Below, in pieces: positions 8,211 through 14,920 of a stretch of DNA of 35,266 bases. The stretch lies in NCBI GenBank assembly GCA_020430865.1, contig JAGQIY010000339.1, positions 1 through 35,266 of the forward strand. The letters are read 5' to 3'. The position numbers were made by a program, and so were the translations under genes. Position 1 is the first letter of the stretch. Each line of letters begins with the position of its first letter. Under the pieces are notes generated by a model. It searched no databases. It was not told the DNA's origin and worked only from the letters and a program-made list of their open reading frames with translations. Origin of the DNA: Myxococcales bacterium (lineage in GTDB: Bacteria > Myxococcota > Polyangia > Polyangiales > Polyangiaceae).

Positions 8211-8221
8211 TATAGTTCGGT
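8211..8221 (-). promoter_or_regulatory. Repeated 11-base element, copy 2
   Basis: This is an exact copy of the element at 7584-7594. It lies 141 bases upstream of the small hypothetical gene starting at 8070. On the minus strand it reads ACCGAACTATA followed by AG, so a TATAAG -10-like hexamer is present, but no matching -35 is visible. Confidence 0.3.
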
Positions 8222-8232
8222 CTCCGGAGCGC

Positions 8233-9255
8233 TCACGCGGACTCACCGGCGGAGAGCTCCGCCAGCGCCTCACCAACCAGCGCCGCGTCGACTGACTCAC
8301 TCGCGCGCAGGCTCTCCAGCAGTCCACGCGCCTCCTCGAGGCGCGCCCTGCCCACTGCGACCACGGCGTGGGTCCGCGTGTCGCGACTCCAGGAGCGCAG
8401 TCCACGCATCAACCGCTCCTTCGCCCGGGTGTCCCCGAGCAGCGCCAGCCCGACGCGCGCTTGCCAAACCGCCGGACCACCGAACAGACCGAACGCTCGG
8501 CGCTCCAGACCCGGTCGGGCTGCCTCGAGGCGCTGGGTCCCAGCGAGGTCCACGGCGGCGATCTCGTCCTCGGCGGAGAGCCTGGAACGGAAGCTGTTCA
8601 ACGCTTCCACGAGCACCTGGCCCGCGGCCTGGTGCTCGCGCTTCGTGAGCCAGATCGCCGCCGCCACGCGCACGTGGGTGTCTTCGTCCTTCAGCGCACG
8701 CTCGGCACGCAATGCAATCTGGTGCGGCAGCTCACGCTCCTCGTACCGCTCTTCACACAAGCGAAGTGCGATGTAGCGGATCTGTACGTCGTCATCCGTG
8801 AGGCAACGCACGAGCGGCACGTCGTCGTCGGGCACCACGCGGGCCAGGCCGATCAGGGCTTGGTAGCGCAGCTCCGGCGAGTCCGTGGAGAACGCGCGGC
8901 GCAGCTCCTTGGCGACCCGCGCGTCCCCTGGCTCCGCCAGCTCACCCAGCGCCACCAACGCCATCTGACGTACCCGCTGGTTCTCGTCCCTCGCGGCTTC
9001 GAGCAGCGCGTCTCGGGCGCCCTCTGCCTTCGCGTCCGCGAGGGCCAGCGCCGACTCCCCCCGCACCGCTGCGACCTTGTCCGCGAGGCCCTCGATCAGC
9101 GCGGCGATGCTGACCGCACGCTCCTCGGGATCCTCCGACGCGGCGTAGCGCGCGAGCTCGCGGGTGGCTTCGATGCGCACCAGATCCCGACTCGCGCCGC
9201 GAGCGTCGCGCACGGCGGCGCTCAGCGTTCGTGGAAGTGGACGGAATCCGAGCAC
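8233..9255 (-). CDS. HEAT-repeat protein
   Basis: The 340-residue protein consists of about eight to ten paired-helix HEAT/PBS-lyase repeats. Recognisable units include DKVAAVRGESALALADAKA, DENQRVRQMALVALGELAE, DSPELRYQALIGLARV, DDVQIRYIALRL and DEDTHVRVAAAIWL, each with the aspartate, arginine and alanine/leucine pattern typical of the fold. Such proteins form solenoid scaffolds for protein-protein contacts. There is no signal peptide or catalytic motif, so it is probably a cytoplasmic adaptor. The GTG at 9255 gives MLGFRPLPRTL. The VTT gene starts divergently 80 bases away. Partner unknown. Confidence 0.8.
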   Translation of the reverse strand: MLGFRPLPRTLSAAVRDARGASRDLVRIEATRELARYAASEDPEERAVSIAALIEGLADKVAAVRGESALALADAKAEGARDALLEAARDENQRVRQMALVALGELAEPGDARVAKELRRAFSTDSPELRYQALIGLARVVPDDDVPLVRCLTDDDVQIRYIALRLCEERYEERELPHQIALRAERALKDEDTHVRVAAAIWLTKREHQAAGQVLVEALNSFRSRLSAEDEIAAVDLAGTQRLEAARPGLERRAFGLFGGPAVWQARVGLALLGDTRAKERLMRGLRSWSRDTRTHAVVAVGRARLEEARGLLESLRASESVDAALVGEALAELSAGESA

Positions 9256-9335
9256 CGCCAGACGTTAGCCGACAGCCGCCGTGGAGCAAGCGCCGGACGG
9301 TCCCTTTGTGTCGGCGGGAGAACGAGCGAAACGGG

Positions 9336-10001
9336 ATGCCAGCAGGGGCTTTCTGCGTTGCCAAAGCTCGCAGGGCCTTCCAGAGTCCACGGGTGCACGC
9401 GCCGCCCTCCGAGCGCTCTCCTCGCCCCCAACCCTCCGACGCGGCCCTCGAAGGCTACGTCCGCGCAAGCCTGTGGAAGGCGCTGATCGCGCTGCTGGTC
9501 TTCGTCGGGGCAATCGGGCTCGCCAGCTTCCTCTTCAAGGAGCAGCTCGACGGCGTCGCCCACCTGCTGCACCAGAAGCTCGGGGTCGCCGGACTGTGCT
9601 TGATCATCTTCGTCTGCGACTCGCTCACAGCGCCGCTGCCGCCCGATGTGGTGCTGGTGATCGTGGCCAAGAGCGCGCTGCGGGAGCACGCCTGGAGCCT
9701 GGTCCTGCTATTCGGTGTGGTCAGCGTGGTGGCGGGCAACTGCGGCTTCTGGCTCGGGAGCCAACTCCAGCGCTGGCCACGGGTCGCACGCTGGCTGGTG
9801 CGAGCCGGCGCAAAGCCCCGGGCGCTGGTCGAGCGCTACGGGCGCGGCGCCGTGGGCCTCGCGGCGCTGACCCCGATCCCGTTCTCGATCACCTGTATCC
9901 TGGCGGGTGTGCTGGGTATGCCTCATCAGCGCTTCTGGCCAGTGACGCTGCTGCGCATCCCGCGCTTCTACCTGTATTTCGTGCTGATCTTCTGGTTCTA
10001 G
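9336..10001 (+). CDS. VTT-domain (DedA/YqaA-like) membrane protein
   Basis: The 221-residue integral membrane protein has a first membrane helix at about residues 45-65 (WKALIALLVFVGAIGLASFL). It then shows the VTT/SNARE-associated fold: a re-entrant PLPPDVVLVIVAKSAL segment, a helix with GNCGFWLGSQL, the basic region ERYGRGAVGLAALTPIPF, and a C-terminal helix pair ending RIPRFYLYFVLIFWF. DedA/VTT proteins are lipid-handling membrane proteins; some translocate undecaprenyl phosphate or phospholipid. The substrate here cannot be read. The frame extends upstream into the HEAT gene; ATG 9336 avoids that overlap, and GTG 9393 is another option. It is followed by a hairpin and then convergent ABC permease genes. 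Confidence 0.78.
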   Translation: MPAGAFCVAKARRAFQSPRVHAPPSERSPRPQPSDAALEGYVRASLWKALIALLVFVGAIGLASFLFKEQLDGVAHLLHQKLGVAGLCLIIFVCDSLTAPLPPDVVLVIVAKSALREHAWSLVLLFGVVSVVAGNCGFWLGSQLQRWPRVARWLVRAGAKPRALVERYGRGAVGLAALTPIPFSITCILAGVLGMPHQRFWPVTLLRIPRFYLYFVLIFWF

Positions 10002-10004
10002 CGC

Positions 10005-10024
10005 GCGTTTCCCCGCGCAAACGC
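10005..10024. terminator. Possible bidirectional terminator hairpin
   Basis: GCGTTT at 10005-10010 pairs with AAACGC at 10019-10024 around an 8-base loop, between two convergent genes whose stops lie at 10001 and 10053. Because the stem ends T-rich on one side and A-rich on the other, it could serve both directions, but there is no separate U tract. Confidence 0.35.
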
Positions 10025-10052
10025 TGAACGCTTCCGGAATCATGGCCCGAGT

Positions 10053-10847
10053 TCACAGCCCCTGATTGATGCGCCGCCTGAGCCCCTCGCTGGCAAGCTG
10101 CAACGAGCCGCTCACGCACAGGACGCTCAGCGCGCCCACGGCGAGCACGTGTGGCGCGCGAAGCATGCCTAGCGTCCCTTGCTCCAGGAGACTCCCGAGG
10201 CTCACTCCATCCGGCGGTCCCAGCCCGACGAAGCCGAGGGCCGTCTCCCCGATCACGACTCCCGCCGCCGCCGTCCCCAGCTGCACGGCGACAGGTCCCA
10301 GCAGGTTCGGCACCACGTGTCTGAATGCCACCCGGAAACTCGAGGAGCCAAGGGCACGCGCGGCCTCCACGAACTGGGACTCTCGCAGGCTCCGGGTCTG
10401 TGCCAAGGCCAGGCGCGCGAACGGCGCCCAGGCGGAGATGCAGAAGACCAGGCCGATGTGCGTCCGCGAGGGCACCCGCACGGCGGAGAGCACCGCAAGA
10501 GCCAGCAGGAACGTGGGAAAGGACTGCACCAGGTCGCAGGCCCGCAGGGCCCAGCGCTCCACGGCGCCACCTCGCAACCCGGCGCTCGCTCCGAGCCCCG
10601 TGCCGACCACGAAGCCAAAGCAGGCGACCAGCGTGGCGAGCACCAGCGCGCGAAATGTCGCGTGAGCCGCAAGCAACCCGAGGTCGACTCCGGCGTCACC
10701 GAAACCGAGCCAGTGTGCGCCGGTGGGCGCAGCCCAGCTCCGGGTCAAGTGCAGGCGCGCTGGGTCACCGTCGACCCCGAGGACCACGCCGCTGACGCCG
10801 ATCACGAGCACGCTCAACGGCACGAGCTCCAGAGGGCGCCGCTTCAT
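10053..10847 (-). CDS. Oligopeptide-type ABC transporter permease (DppC/OppC-like)
   Basis: The 264-residue inner-membrane permease has about five to six hydrophobic helices. It carries the EAA loop that docks the ATPase, EAARALGSSSFRVAFRHVVP at about residues 157-176, followed by NLLGPVAVQLG and ETALGFVGLG, the usual DppC C-terminal sequence. It is on the short side for the family (usual about 280-300) and its N-terminal cytoplasmic tail is brief. ATG 10847 overlaps the stop of the DppB-like gene by 4 bases (ATGA), so the pair should be translationally coupled. No substrate-binding protein or ATPase gene accompanies them here; two ATPase genes of the matching type lie at 33674-35266 on the other strand. 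Confidence 0.85.
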   Translation of the reverse strand: MKRRPLELVPLSVLVIGVSGVVLGVDGDPARLHLTRSWAAPTGAHWLGFGDAGVDLGLLAAHATFRALVLATLVACFGFVVGTGLGASAGLRGGAVERWALRACDLVQSFPTFLLALAVLSAVRVPSRTHIGLVFCISAWAPFARLALAQTRSLRESQFVEAARALGSSSFRVAFRHVVPNLLGPVAVQLGTAAAGVVIGETALGFVGLGPPDGVSLGSLLEQGTLGMLRAPHVLAVGALSVLCVSGSLQLASEGLRRRINQGL

Positions 10848-11899
10848 GTCCTTCCTCGCGGATCCACCGCCGCCTGGAGCAACCCCGCGGCGGCCTGGGC
10901 CACCACGAACAGCAGACCAGCCGCTACGACGGAAGCCTCGAGCACCGGGATGTCTCGCGCGGCGTACGCGTTGAGCATCAAGCTCCCGAGCCCCGGGCGC
11001 TCGAACAACCGCTCGAGCACCACGGCGCCTCCCAGCAGGGCGCCGAGCTGTGCGGCGACGACCACCGAGATTGGCGTCGAGGCGACGGGCAGGGCGTGCA
11101 CCACCCACACCCTCCAGGGCGAGGCGCCCTTCGCCTGGGCCACGTCCAGGTACTTCGCCCGAGCCTGATCGAGCAGCGCCGCTCGACCGATGCGCGCCAC
11201 CTGGGCCGCGAGCGGCAGCGCCAGGAGACCGCTCGCGAAGAGCAGCCCCGAAGCGCCGCTCCCCGGGTCACCAGGCAACGGCACCCAGCGCAGCCGCACC
11301 GCGAGCACGAAGGTCGCGAGTGGCGCGAACGCCAGGAGCGGTGTCGCAGCCACGACGAGGACCAGTCGATGTACCCACTCGCGCCCCTTGCCGAGCCACG
11401 GCCCGACGCTCAGCAGCGCCGCCCCCGTGCCGAGCACGCTCCCGAGCCCGACGGCGCTGCCCGCCAGGGCCGCTGTGGGTCCCAGCGCGCGCCCGACCTC
11501 TCCGAATGCAGACACCCCGGGGCGCGCGAGGGAGTCCCCCAGATCGAAGCGCAAGAGCCCCCAGACGAAGCGCAGGTACTGGCGCCACAGCGGCAGATCG
11601 AGCCCGAGCTTCCCGCGGAGCAGGGCGCGATCGGCCTTGCTCGCCGTATCCCCAAGGATCAGGGCAGCGGGATCCCCGGGCAGCAGTCGCAGCGCGAGGA
11701 AGACGAGTGAAGCCAGCGCGAGCAGTACCCCGATCGCGCCCAGCGCACGACTCGAGGCGCCAGCCAGGACCTTGAGCAGGCTCCACAGCACGCCGTGAGC
11801 CCCAGGCTCATTCTGCGTGGAAATGTCTTTCTGACCTGGATCGGCTGACGCAGGCTCGGGCGCTGCACCCGCATGCGGGTCGGCGCCGTCGCGCTTCAT
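10844..11899 (-). CDS. Oligopeptide-type ABC transporter permease (DppB/OppB-like)
   Basis: The 351-residue permease has a first helix at about 50-75 followed by the family hallmark LRLLPGDPAALILG. Then come LGLDLPLWRQYLRFVWGLL and FDLGDSLARP (the DppB periplasmic domain). The EAA-like loop is AQAKGASPWRVWVVHALP, and the C-terminus has GGAVVLERLFERPGLGSL, also typical. An N-terminal extension of about 40 polar residues (Asp/Ala/Pro/Gln-rich) is unusual. It overlaps the upstream lipoprotein gene by 4 bases and the downstream DppC-like gene by 4 bases, so three genes form one operon. The substrate class (peptide, nickel, sugar-peptide) cannot be told from the permease. Confidence 0.85.
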   Translation of the reverse strand: MKRDGADPHAGAAPEPASADPGQKDISTQNEPGAHGVLWSLLKVLAGASSRALGAIGVLLALASLVFLALRLLPGDPAALILGDTASKADRALLRGKLGLDLPLWRQYLRFVWGLLRFDLGDSLARPGVSAFGEVGRALGPTAALAGSAVGLGSVLGTGAALLSVGPWLGKGREWVHRLVLVVAATPLLAFAPLATFVLAVRLRWVPLPGDPGSGASGLLFASGLLALPLAAQVARIGRAALLDQARAKYLDVAQAKGASPWRVWVVHALPVASTPISVVVAAQLGALLGGAVVLERLFERPGLGSLMLNAYAARDIPVLEASVVAAGLLFVVAQAAAGLLQAAVDPRGRT

Positions 11900-12612
11900 G
11901 CGCCGCCGGCTGTTCCTCCGGCAGACGCCCCTGCGGACGTCCCGCCGGCTCCCGCACCCCCGGCCGAGGTGCCTCCGGCGGAGGTGCCCCCCGTGGCGCT
12001 CCCTGCGCTACCCCCGGACGACGCCCCGCTGCTGCCAGCACTGCCGCCGCTGCCAGCACTGCCGCCGCTGCCAGCACTGCCGCCAGCCCCTCCCGTGCCA
12101 AGCGACGCATCGGGAACGAAGGTCCCCGCGTCCTGGAGCGGCTCGGGCGGCGTGCCCCCCTTTTCTCCGCTGCAGACGGGCGGCGCGCCGGCATCGGGCG
12201 TCGACACCGACTGATTCGCGAGGCAGACCTTGGCCGTCGTCTTGCCGTACTCGAGCACCACGGCGCCGTAGGGGTTGCCCGCCTTGCCGACCTCGACGCA
12301 CCCGTAGCCCGAACGACAGTCGCCGTCGCCCTCGCACGGCGCCATGCAGAACGGGCGCTGGAAGCGATCGTTGTCCGCCTGGCAGAAAGCCCCGGACTGC
12401 GCGTTGTGGAAGGAGATGCAGAGCGAGTCGTCAGGACAGGTGTCTGGCTCGCAGTTGAAGATGGTGCAGTAGCCCCCCGGCTGACTGGTGTCGCACAGAC
12501 GATCGCCGACCGAGGAGCAGTCGGTCGACACGACGCAGTCGTCGCCGATCTCCGGCGAGCAGGCGGCGCCAAGCAGCGCCACGATCAGGCTCCAGGTGCG
12601 AACTCGTGTCAT
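11896..12612 (-). CDS. Cys-rich lipoprotein with Gly/Ser-rich repeat tail
   Basis: The 238-residue secreted protein starts MTRVRTWSLIVALLGAAC, a signal peptide with a lipobox-like end at Cys18. The mature N-terminal domain (19-150) has at least ten cysteines in short spaced motifs (DDCVVSTDC, CNCEPDTC-like, CMAPCEGDGDCRSGYGC). This is the disulfide-rich pattern often seen in Polyangiales surface proteins. The last 70 residues are a Gly/Ser/Ala/Thr repeat (GGSAG, GGTSAG), probably a flexible stalk or cell-surface spacer. It is the first gene of the permease operon and overlaps DppB-like by 4 bases, in the place where a substrate-binding protein would be expected, but it shows no SBP_bac_5 features. 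ATG 12612 is preferred over upstream frames because the signal peptide begins there. Confidence 0.75.
   Translation of the reverse strand: MTRVRTWSLIVALLGAACSPEIGDDCVVSTDCSSVGDRLCDTSQPGGYCTIFNCEPDTCPDDSLCISFHNAQSGAFCQADNDRFQRPFCMAPCEGDGDCRSGYGCVEVGKAGNPYGAVVLEYGKTTAKVCLANQSVSTPDAGAPPVCSGEKGGTPPEPLQDAGTFVPDASLGTGGAGGSAGSGGSAGSGGSAGSSGASSGGSAGSATGGTSAGGTSAGGAGAGGTSAGASAGGTAGGA
12031..12084 (+). repeat. Three perfect 18-base tandem repeats
   Basis: The unit GCTGCCAGCACTGCCGCC occurs three times without change (12031-12048, 12049-12066, 12067-12084). On the minus strand it encodes GGSAGS-type hexapeptides of the lipoprotein tail. Perfect copies suggest recent slippage or unequal recombination and possible length variation between strains. 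Confidence 0.9.
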
Positions 12613-12670
12613 GGGGCGCCGTCTTCTAGCTGGATCTTCGAAACACGCCCATGCTTTCGGTGGCTTTTTT

Positions 12671-12696
12671 CGCCAGCGCCGGGTCGAACGCTGGCG
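12671..12696. repeat. 8-base perfect inverted repeat
   Basis: CGCCAGCG (12671-12678) and CGCTGGCG (12689-12696) flank a 10-base loop. The T6 tract lies before it on the + strand, so on either strand no U tract follows the stem. It is therefore a leader hairpin or operator rather than a normal intrinsic terminator. Confidence 0.45.
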
Positions 12697-12803
12697 CTCG
12701 CCCCCAAACCCCGAGCGCGCCGCGGACGAGCGTGGCAGTTGGCGCCTCGAGTGGACGCTGCCGACGCAAGTTCTACACTGGGCAGGCCGTCTCCCGGCGG
12801 AGG

Positions 12804-12818
12804 GATCCGCGACGGATC
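12804..12818. promoter_or_regulatory. Possible operator palindrome upstream of ferredoxin promoter
   Basis: GATCCG and CGGATC pair around CGA (12804-12809 and 12813-12818), ending 16 bases before the -35 box of the ferredoxin promoter. The position suits an activator or repressor site; the regulator is unknown. Confidence 0.3.
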
Positions 12819-12834
12819 GCCACCACGGAACGAG

Positions 12835-12863
12835 TTGACAGTATCCGTCACGCTCCATAGAAC
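12835..12863 (+). promoter_or_regulatory. Sigma-70 type promoter of the ferredoxin gene
   Basis: A perfect -35 box TTGACA (12835-12840) is followed after 17 bases by TAGAAC (12858-12863), which matches four of the six -10 bases. It would start transcription near 12870, about 50 bases before the ferredoxin ATG. A perfect TTGACA with correct spacing is unlikely by chance in such GC-rich DNA. Confidence 0.6.
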
Positions 12864-12922
12864 TACGCGCAGCGGCCTGTCCGCGCCCGCTGCAAACGGC
12901 AGCAATCTCCCGAAAGCAATCC

Positions 12923-13234
12923 ATGGCTACTCACATCACCGAAGACTGCATCAACTGCGGCGCCTGCGAGCCGGAGTGCCCGAACGAAGCCATTTCCGAG
13001 GGCGACGAGATCTACGTCATCGACCCGGAACTCTGCACGGAGTGCGTTGGCTTCTACGATCACGAAGCGTGTCAGGCCGTGTGCCCGGTGGAGTGCTGCC
13101 TGCCCGATCCCAACCGTCGCGAGGATGAAGGCGATCTCGCTCAGCGCGCGCTCAAGCTCCACCCCGAGGATGGCGAGTTGAAGGAACGTGTGGGCTCTGG
13201 GGACTTCCCGTCCCGCTTCCGCAAGACGGGCTGA
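12923..13234 (+). CDS. fdx: 2[4Fe-4S] ferredoxin, Alvin/YfhL type
   Basis: The 103-residue electron carrier holds two [4Fe-4S] clusters. The first motif is C9-x2-C12-x2-C15-x3-C19-P. The second is C38-x2-C41-x8-C50-x3-C54-P, with the eight-residue insertion that marks the Allochromatium vinosum/YfhL class, whose clusters have very low and unequal potentials. Two extra cysteines (58, 59) follow the second cluster. The acidic, charged C-terminal helix (about 65-103) is also usual for this class. Complete and likely functional; its redox partner is not in the window. It has its own promoter and stands divergent from the permease operon. Confidence 0.92.
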   Translation: MATHITEDCINCGACEPECPNEAISEGDEIYVIDPELCTECVGFYDHEACQAVCPVECCLPDPNRREDEGDLAQRALKLHPEDGELKERVGSGDFPSRFRKTG

Positions 13235-13342
13235 GGCTCCCGCCAGGCTCCAACACCCGGGCGGATCTCCTAGGACTGGAAAACACATCGGATTTTCAGA
13301 AGAAGCCTGGCGTCTTCGGGAGTCCGTACTACCCTGCTGATC

Positions 13343-14275
13343 GTGCGCGCTTCGTCCTTGCACCAGCTTCGCCTGCTCGCTGTCGCAGCCGTCGCCTACT
13401 CCGCAGCAGCCTGCTCTGCCTCGGTCAGCACGGACTCGGGTGAGGCGAGCGAAGAGGTCGGAGTCACCCGCGGCCTGGTGCGCATCGAGCGCAGCACGAC
13501 GCTGGAGCCCGACGGCGCTCGAGCCTACGCGCTGGCCCGCTTCGCCAACGTGTCGAGCGCCAACGCCGATCGCGTCCTGGAGTTATTGCAGCTGACCAAC
13601 CCGCTGCCAGACGTCGGCCAGTGCTACGAAGCCGACGCCGAAAGCCAGCCGGCGCTGTCCGGCCTCGGGCGAGTGGAGCTCCTGGAAGCCGGGGACGTCA
13701 CCATCGCGGCGGCAGATCAGGCGACCTTGCTCGCGCCCAGGGCTTTCCCCACGGTAAAGGACCTGGTGTCCGGCGTGGTCTACTCCACCCGCGACCAGGC
13801 CACGGATCCATTGCCCGCCGCCGCGAGCTACCGCATCACCTCGTCGGGCTCCGCGCTGCTCGCGCCGCTCGACATCACGGCGGAGGCGCCGCTGTCCCCG
13901 ACCGACGTGCTCCTCGATGGTCTGAACCTCGGGGAGGTTGGCAGCCTCGACCTGAACCGTCCGGTGCGCATCGCCTGGGAGCCAGGGGACGACCTCGATC
14001 CAGAGTACCGTGACCTGATGGTGTTCGAGCTGAGCGACGGCGTTTCCACCGTGCTGTGCGGCTTCGACGACCTCACGGGTCAAGGCACCGTGCCCCAGGC
14101 CGTGTTGCAGAACTCGACGCTCGCGCTTCAGGACGGCCGAGGCGGAGAGGCCAGCGTGGCACTGCATCGAGTGCGCAGCGTCGGCTTCACTTCAGAAGGC
14201 ATCGACGAAGGCGAGATCCGCTTCGACTTCGAGGTGCGGTCCCGCCTGCGCGTGCTTCGCACCGGCGCAGAGTAG
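13343..14275 (+). CDS. Putative lipoprotein, function unknown
   Basis: The 310-residue secreted protein has an N-terminal signal (RLLAVAAVAYSAAAC, with Cys24 as the likely lipidated residue) followed by a Ser/Glu-rich linker. The remainder is rich in beta strands and acidic loops, with only two later cysteines (GQCYEAD and TVLCGFDD), which could form one disulfide. Repeated short phrases such as SGLGRVELLEAGDV and DLTGQGTVPQAVLQ suggest a beta-sandwich domain pair, but I recognise no family. The GTG at 13343 is chosen because the signal peptide begins there. The gene follows ferredoxin by 108 bases and converges on the PDZ lipoprotein gene. Confidence 0.7.
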   Translation: MRASSLHQLRLLAVAAVAYSAAACSASVSTDSGEASEEVGVTRGLVRIERSTTLEPDGARAYALARFANVSSANADRVLELLQLTNPLPDVGQCYEADAESQPALSGLGRVELLEAGDVTIAAADQATLLAPRAFPTVKDLVSGVVYSTRDQATDPLPAAASYRITSSGSALLAPLDITAEAPLSPTDVLLDGLNLGEVGSLDLNRPVRIAWEPGDDLDPEYRDLMVFELSDGVSTVLCGFDDLTGQGTVPQAVLQNSTLALQDGRGGEASVALHRVRSVGFTSEGIDEGEIRFDFEVRSRLRVLRTGAE

Positions 14276-14281
14276 TCCCGC

Positions 14282-14306
14282 CGCGCCCCCTGCTGGACGA
14301 GGCGCG
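14282..14306. terminator. Possible bidirectional terminator hairpin
   Basis: CGCGCC (14282-14287) pairs with GGCGCG (14301-14306) around a 13-base loop, filling nearly all of the 31-base gap between two convergent stop codons. There is no U tract, so efficiency is doubtful. Confidence 0.35.
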
Positions 14307-14873
14307 TCAGCTGTGCTGCGTCGCCGGAGTCTTGACCTTGGCCGAGCTGGCTTTCGACTCGTCCTTGGCGCCTGGGGCCGTGGGCTTCGGCTCCGCGGGT
14401 TCATCCGTCGGCTTCACTTGAGTTCCCTGCGGAATGATACGGTAGCTGAGGCTGCGACGATGGCCTCTGCGCAGGTACTCGACCTCCAGCCGCTCCGCCT
14501 GCTTCAGCCCTTGAAACACCTCGAACGCCTGGTTCTCTCGCTCGATGGGCTTGCCGTTGATGCGTAACACGATGTCTCCCCGCTGCAGGTCGACGTCGTC
14601 CCAGAAGCCGTCACCGTACAGATCCACGATCCGGAAGCCCTGGAAGCGACCGCCGGTGTCGAAGCTCGGCGCGAGCTCGACCCGCTGCAAGAAGTAGCCG
14701 AGCCCGCGATCCACTGTGGCATCGACTGCTTCGCGCCAGAGCGCACCCTTCGGAGGACTGGCTGCCTTGGCCGGCGCTGGCTGAGCGCTGGCGTGGGGAT
14801 AGTCGGCGGTCGGCTCGTTGCCGCCACAGGCGACCAGTGGCAGTGCGAGGGCCATCAGCAGGATCTTACGCAT
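14307..14873 (-). CDS. GspC-like PDZ-domain lipoprotein
   Basis: The 188-residue protein has a short lipoprotein signal (MRKILLMALALPLVAC, Cys16), then a Pro/Ala linker (about 20-45). The PDZ-like domain (about 50-145) reads FQGFRIVDLYGDGFWDDV, LQRGDIVLRINGKPIE, AFEVFQGLKQAERLEVEYLR and GHRRSLSYRI. This closely follows the C-terminal PDZ domain of type II secretion protein GspC. The tail is Lys/Pro/Ala-rich. True GspC proteins carry an N-terminal membrane helix and an HR domain, which are lacking, so this is a PDZ-only relative; a role in secretion is only a guess. It follows tmk by 47 bases on the same strand. ATG 14873 starts the signal peptide. Confidence 0.75.
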   Translation of the reverse strand: MRKILLMALALPLVACGGNEPTADYPHASAQPAPAKAASPPKGALWREAVDATVDRGLGYFLQRVELAPSFDTGGRFQGFRIVDLYGDGFWDDVDLQRGDIVLRINGKPIERENQAFEVFQGLKQAERLEVEYLRRGHRRSLSYRIIPQGTQVKPTDEPAEPKPTAPGAKDESKASSAKVKTPATQHS

Positions 14874-14920
14874 CCGTGCGGGCCTGCCATGGGGCGGGAG
14901 CGATGGCCAACTTTGGAGCG

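Larger units (their letters stand above)
12613..12922. other. Divergent intergenic region (lipoprotein/permease operon versus ferredoxin)
   Basis: These 310 bases between divergent genes hold no convincing gene. They contain a T6 tract (12665-12670), an 8-base inverted repeat (12671-12696), a 6-base inverted repeat (12804-12818) and the ferredoxin promoter (12835-12863). No clear promoter for the minus-strand operon was found. Confidence 0.6.

Noticed and set aside
9231..9335. N-terminal extension of the VTT gene
   Set aside because: It would overlap the divergent HEAT-repeat gene and adds a polar, Pro/Arg-rich stretch with no homology; ATG 9336 or GTG 9393 are better starts.
12031..12084. 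CRISPR array
   Set aside because: The three 18-base copies are directly adjacent without spacers and lie in frame inside a lipoprotein gene.
12665..12696. Intrinsic terminator
   Set aside because: The T6 tract precedes the stem on the + strand and would be A6 after the stem on the minus strand, so neither strand has stem followed by U.
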